A stretch of 64,000 bases of DNA from Xanthobacter autotrophicus (lineage in GTDB: Bacteria > Pseudomonadota > Alphaproteobacteria > Rhizobiales > Xanthobacteraceae). Location of the stretch: assembly GCF_005871085.1 (NCBI RefSeq), contig NZ_VAUP01000022.1:434001-498000 (forward strand), written 5' to 3'. A program made the position numbers and the translations under genes. Each line of letters begins with the position of its first letter. Within the stretch, counting starts at the first letter, position 1. The notes beneath the pieces were generated by a model. That model searched no databases and was not told the DNA's origin. It saw nothing but the letters and a program-made list of their open reading frames with translations. Positions 62,922 to 64,000 of this stretch are shown in pieces.

Positions 62922-64000
62922 TCAGGCCGCCTTCTGGGCCTGCCGGTCCACGATGGCGACGATGTCGGCCATGATGCGGTTCAGCTCGAAATTCTTCGGG
63001 GTGTAGACCGCGGTCACGCCGAAGCCCTTCAGCTGCACCTCGTCCTCCGGCGGGATGATGCCGCCCACCACCACCGGAATGTCGGAGAGGCCCTCGGCCC
63101 GCAGCCGCTCCATCACGTCGCGCACCAGCGGCACGTGGGAGCCGGAGAGGATGGACAGGCCGATGACGTGCACGCTCTCTTCCAGCGCGGCGTTCACGAT
63201 CTCGGCGGGGGTCAGGCGGATGCCCTCGTAGACCACTTCCATGCCGCAGTCGCGGGCGCGCACGGCGATCTGCTCGGCGCCGTTGGAATGGCCGTCGAGG
63301 CCCGGCTTGCCCACCAGGAACTTGATGCGCCGGCCGATCTTCTCGGACACCGCGTCCACGCCCTTGCGCACTTCGTCCAGCCCCTGCGTATCCACGCGGG
63401 CGGCGCGGCCGACGCCGGTGGGGGCGCGGTATTCGCCGAACACCTCGCGCAGGCAGGTGCCCCATTCGCCGGTGGTGATGCCGGCCTTGGCGCAGACGAT
63501 GGAGGGCTCCATGATGTTGCGCCCCTCCTGCGCCGCGCTCTTCAGCGCCGTCAGAGCAGCAGCAGCGGCCTTATTGTCACGCGCCTCGCGCCAGGCCTGG
63601 AGGCGGGCGATCTGCTCGGCCTCCACGCCCTCGGGCACGGTGAGGATGGCGCCTTCCCCGGTGGTGAGCGGCGAGGGCTCGGTCTCGGTCCAGCGGTTGA
63701 CGCCCACCACCACCTGCTCGCCGCGCTCAATGGCCTCCAGCCGGCGGGTGTTGGATTCCACCAGCTGCTGCTTCATGTAGGAATTCTCGATGGCCGCCAC
63801 CGCGCCGCCCATGGCGTCGATCTGCGCCAGCTCGGCGCGGGCCTCTTCCTTCAGCTGCTCCACCTTCCTCGCGATCTCGATGGAGCCGTCGAAGATGTCG
63901 CCGTATTCGAGCAGGTCGGTCTCATAGGCCAGCACCTGCTGCATGCGCAGCGACCATTGCTGGTCGAAGGAGCGGGGCAGGCCCAGCGCCTCGTTCCAGG
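62922..64000 (-). CDS. ecm: Ethylmalonyl-CoA mutase, C-terminal part (5' end beyond window)
   Basis: Adenosylcobalamin-dependent mutase converting ethylmalonyl-CoA to methylsuccinyl-CoA in the ethylmalonyl-CoA pathway for acetyl-CoA assimilation. About 359 codons are present; the frame runs open to the right edge (TWNEALGLPRSFDQQWSLRM...), so the start is outside. The end of the barrel domain (YETDLLEYGDIFDGS) is followed by a C-terminal B12-binding domain with the DxHxxG motif in KPGLDGHSNGAEQIAVRARD and LSILSGSH. The extended VGKPGLDGHSNG text and lack of a partner subunit favour Ecm (MeaA) over methylmalonyl-CoA mutase. Confidence 0.9.
   Translation of the reverse strand, partial: WNEALGLPRSFDQQWSLRMQQVLAYETDLLEYGDIFDGSIEIARKVEQLKEEARAELAQIDAMGGAVAAIENSYMKQQLVESNTRRLEAIERGEQVVVGVNRWTETEPSPLTTGEGAILTVPEGVEAEQIARLQAWREARDNKAAAAALTALKSAAQEGRNIMEPSIVCAKAGITTGEWGTCLREVFGEYRAPTGVGRAARVDTQGLDEVRKGVDAVSEKIGRRIKFLVGKPGLDGHSNGAEQIAVRARDCGMEVVYEGIRLTPAEIVNAALEESVHVIGLSILSGSHVPLVRDVMERLRAEGLSDIPVVVGGIIPPEDEVQLKGFGVTAVYTPKNFELNRIMADIVAIVDRQAQKAA

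Overview
The window is high-GC (roughly two thirds G+C), densely packed bacterial chromosome. Gene content points to an alphaproteobacterium of the Hyphomicrobiales (Rhizobiales), most like the Xanthobacteraceae (Xanthobacter/Azorhizobium/Ancylobacter-type). The reasons are a GcrA cell-cycle regulator, a DUF2948-hisD-UPF0262-LMW phosphatase block, a zinc-ligand-poor DnaG next to RpoD, an ethylmalonyl-CoA mutase, and dispersed palindromic GC-rich repeats. The family assignment is inference. About 53 protein genes are supported. No tRNA, rRNA, CRISPR, integrase or complete insertion sequence was seen.

Layout. 1-1358: 3' part of pgi. 1446-8342: an oxalate/formate island with two OxlT-type carriers, formyl-CoA transferase (frc), a CBS-pair protein, an FCD/GntR regulator and a possible 73-residue membrane protein. 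Four GTAT-N5-ATAC boxes lie in its promoters, so it may be one regulon. Oxalyl-CoA decarboxylase is not in the window. 8413-17821: carA, yqeY, an AGCS amino-acid symporter, an AT-rich acyltransferase, dnaG and rpoD. 17898-21780: a DUF2798 protein and a gluconate module (LacI-type repressor, gntK, gntP) with three near-identical AGATAGCGCTATCT operators. 21950-24780: the hisD block. 24973-27505: an alpha/beta hydrolase and an AI-2E-type carrier.

27733-36420 is the most striking unit. A sigma-54 promoter (GG/GC core at 27734/27746) is followed at once by a guanidine-I (ykkC) riboswitch. Then come an ABC importer, two DUF1989 proteins (carboxyguanidine deiminase type), a biotin-dependent 'urea' carboxylase that is probably a guanidine carboxylase, and a free-standing C-terminal domain of allophanate hydrolase. 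The pathway implied is import of guanidine, carboxylation, deimination to allophanate, then hydrolysis to ammonia and CO2. The amidase half of allophanate hydrolase is missing here.

36510-43217: hslO, argD-argF (with an intrinsic terminator in the argD leader), gcrA (several GANTC sites upstream), hisS and a compositionally odd small ORF. 43392-49787: an L,D-transpeptidase, then ssuD diverging from a flavin reductase and ssuA-ssuC-ssuB for sulfonate sulfur use; two MITE-like elements lie in or just after this cluster. 50263-55938: a Kef/YbaL-type antiporter and sitABCD for Mn/Fe uptake. 56126-59226: serC and serA for serine synthesis. 59331-64000: a GlcG/HbpS-type protein, an EamA exporter, a VOC dioxygenase-like protein, a secreted unknown protein and the C-terminal half of ethylmalonyl-CoA mutase.
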